Source: JBHELT01 sp046262935
GTDB taxonomy: Bacteria > Actinomycetota > CADDZG01 > JAHWKV01
Assembly: GCA_046262935.1 (NCBI GenBank)
Contig: JBHELT010000060.1
Span: forward strand, 1-64,000
Length of the DNA stretch: 64,000 bases
Direction of reading: 5' to 3'
Below are positions 63,816 to 64,000 of the stretch, in pieces. A model generated the notes under the pieces. The model made no database searches. It was not told the origin of the DNA and worked only from the letters and a program-made list of their open reading frames with translations. The position numbers were made by a program, and so were the translations under genes. Position 1 is the stretch's first letter. Each line of letters opens with the position of its first letter.

Positions 63816-64000
63816 ATGCAAAGACATGACGGTCGACGCCCCGACGAATCGCGTCCGGTAAAAGTCACTCAGGGTTTCGTCGAGTTCGCTGAGGGCTCTG
63901 TTCTCTACGAATGCGGCAAGACGCGCGTGCTCGTGAATGCCTCCATCGAAGACCGGATCCCGGAATTCCTACGCGGGTCCGGACGAGGATGGGTTACAGC
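63816..64000 (+). CDS. rph: Ribonuclease PH, N-terminal part (runs off the right edge)
   Basis: 62 residues are visible: MQRHDGRRPDESRPVKVTQG, then EFAEGSVLYECGKTRVLVNA and RIPEFLRGSGRGWVTA. The RRPDE-x-RP start and the RGSGRGWVTAEY-type motif are diagnostic for this phosphate-dependent 3' exonuclease that trims tRNA. It begins 10 bp after the MBL gene and continues outside the window. Confidence 0.93.
   Translation, partial: MQRHDGRRPDESRPVKVTQGFVEFAEGSVLYECGKTRVLVNASIEDRIPEFLRGSGRGWVT

Overview
The window looks like chromosomal DNA of an uncultured, probably deep-branching actinobacterium (Actinomycetota) of moderately high GC. The support is a WhiB regulator, DUF3499 and DUF5719 proteins, a fused FbiC with divergent F420 genes, the CysO/CysM/Mec-type sulfur operon leading to murI and rph, and the prfB/ftsE/ftsX/smpB/ssrA order. 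Several of these blocks match the gene order of Mycobacterium (fbiA-whiB2-manB; mec-cysO-cysM-murI-Rv1339-rphA). GTG and TTG starts are common, and many neighbours overlap by 1 to 4 nt, so operons are tight.

Layout. 0-9 kb: a cell-surface polysaccharide cluster with two GT4 glycosyltransferases, sugar epimerases/dehydratases including gmd and an rmd-like gene, a WecA/MraY-type lipid-linked sugar-phosphate transferase, and an O-antigen-ligase-like protein with TPRs. 9-13.7 kb: DUF3105 and the F420 genes cofE, cofD and fbiC. 13.7-22 kb: cell-envelope genes (coiled-coil protein, very large GT2 membrane glycosyltransferase, DUF5719 protein, zincin, L,D-transpeptidase). 22-26 kb: homogentisate/fumarylacetoacetate catabolism, split by a 1.3-kb island flanked by a duplicated fahA 3' end, then an antitoxin with a broken toxin. 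26-29.2 kb: patatin and an HD-GYP/GAF sensor, tail to tail. 29.2-32.5 kb: a compact hairpin RNA candidate, three small cysteine-rich proteins and a secreted protein of unknown function. 32.5-38.7 kb: whiB, fur, manB, a 56-residue Trm112-like protein, a phosphosugar isomerase, ahcY, comF, a raiA-motif-like structured RNA and hpf. 38.8-44 kb: a NarL-type regulator, a frameshifted gene, secA, and prfB with programmed +1 frameshift. 44-46 kb: a split transketolase on the minus strand. 46.3-55.8 kb: ftsE, ftsX, an M23 hydrolase, moxR, DUF58, a TgpA-like transglutaminase, ctpA, smpB and tmRNA. 55.9-59.4 kb: accessory genes (frameshifted AAA ATPase, unknown protein, UbiB/ABC1 kinase). 59.5-64 kb: selD with an in-frame UGA, M67 peptidase, ThiS/CysO-like carrier, cysM, murI, MBL hydrolase and the start of rph.

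Most genes are housekeeping. The strongest points of interest are: SelD as a selenoprotein that a standard start call would truncate; the structured RNA between comF and hpf; a tmRNA whose tag frame cannot be read normally; a CysO-like carrier with eight residues after its Gly-Gly; the island between hmgA and fahA; and a short hairpin RNA with its own promoter and terminator at 29.4 kb. No CRISPR array, intact insertion sequence, rRNA or intact tRNA was seen. No wholly new multi-gene defence or metabolic system could be supported.
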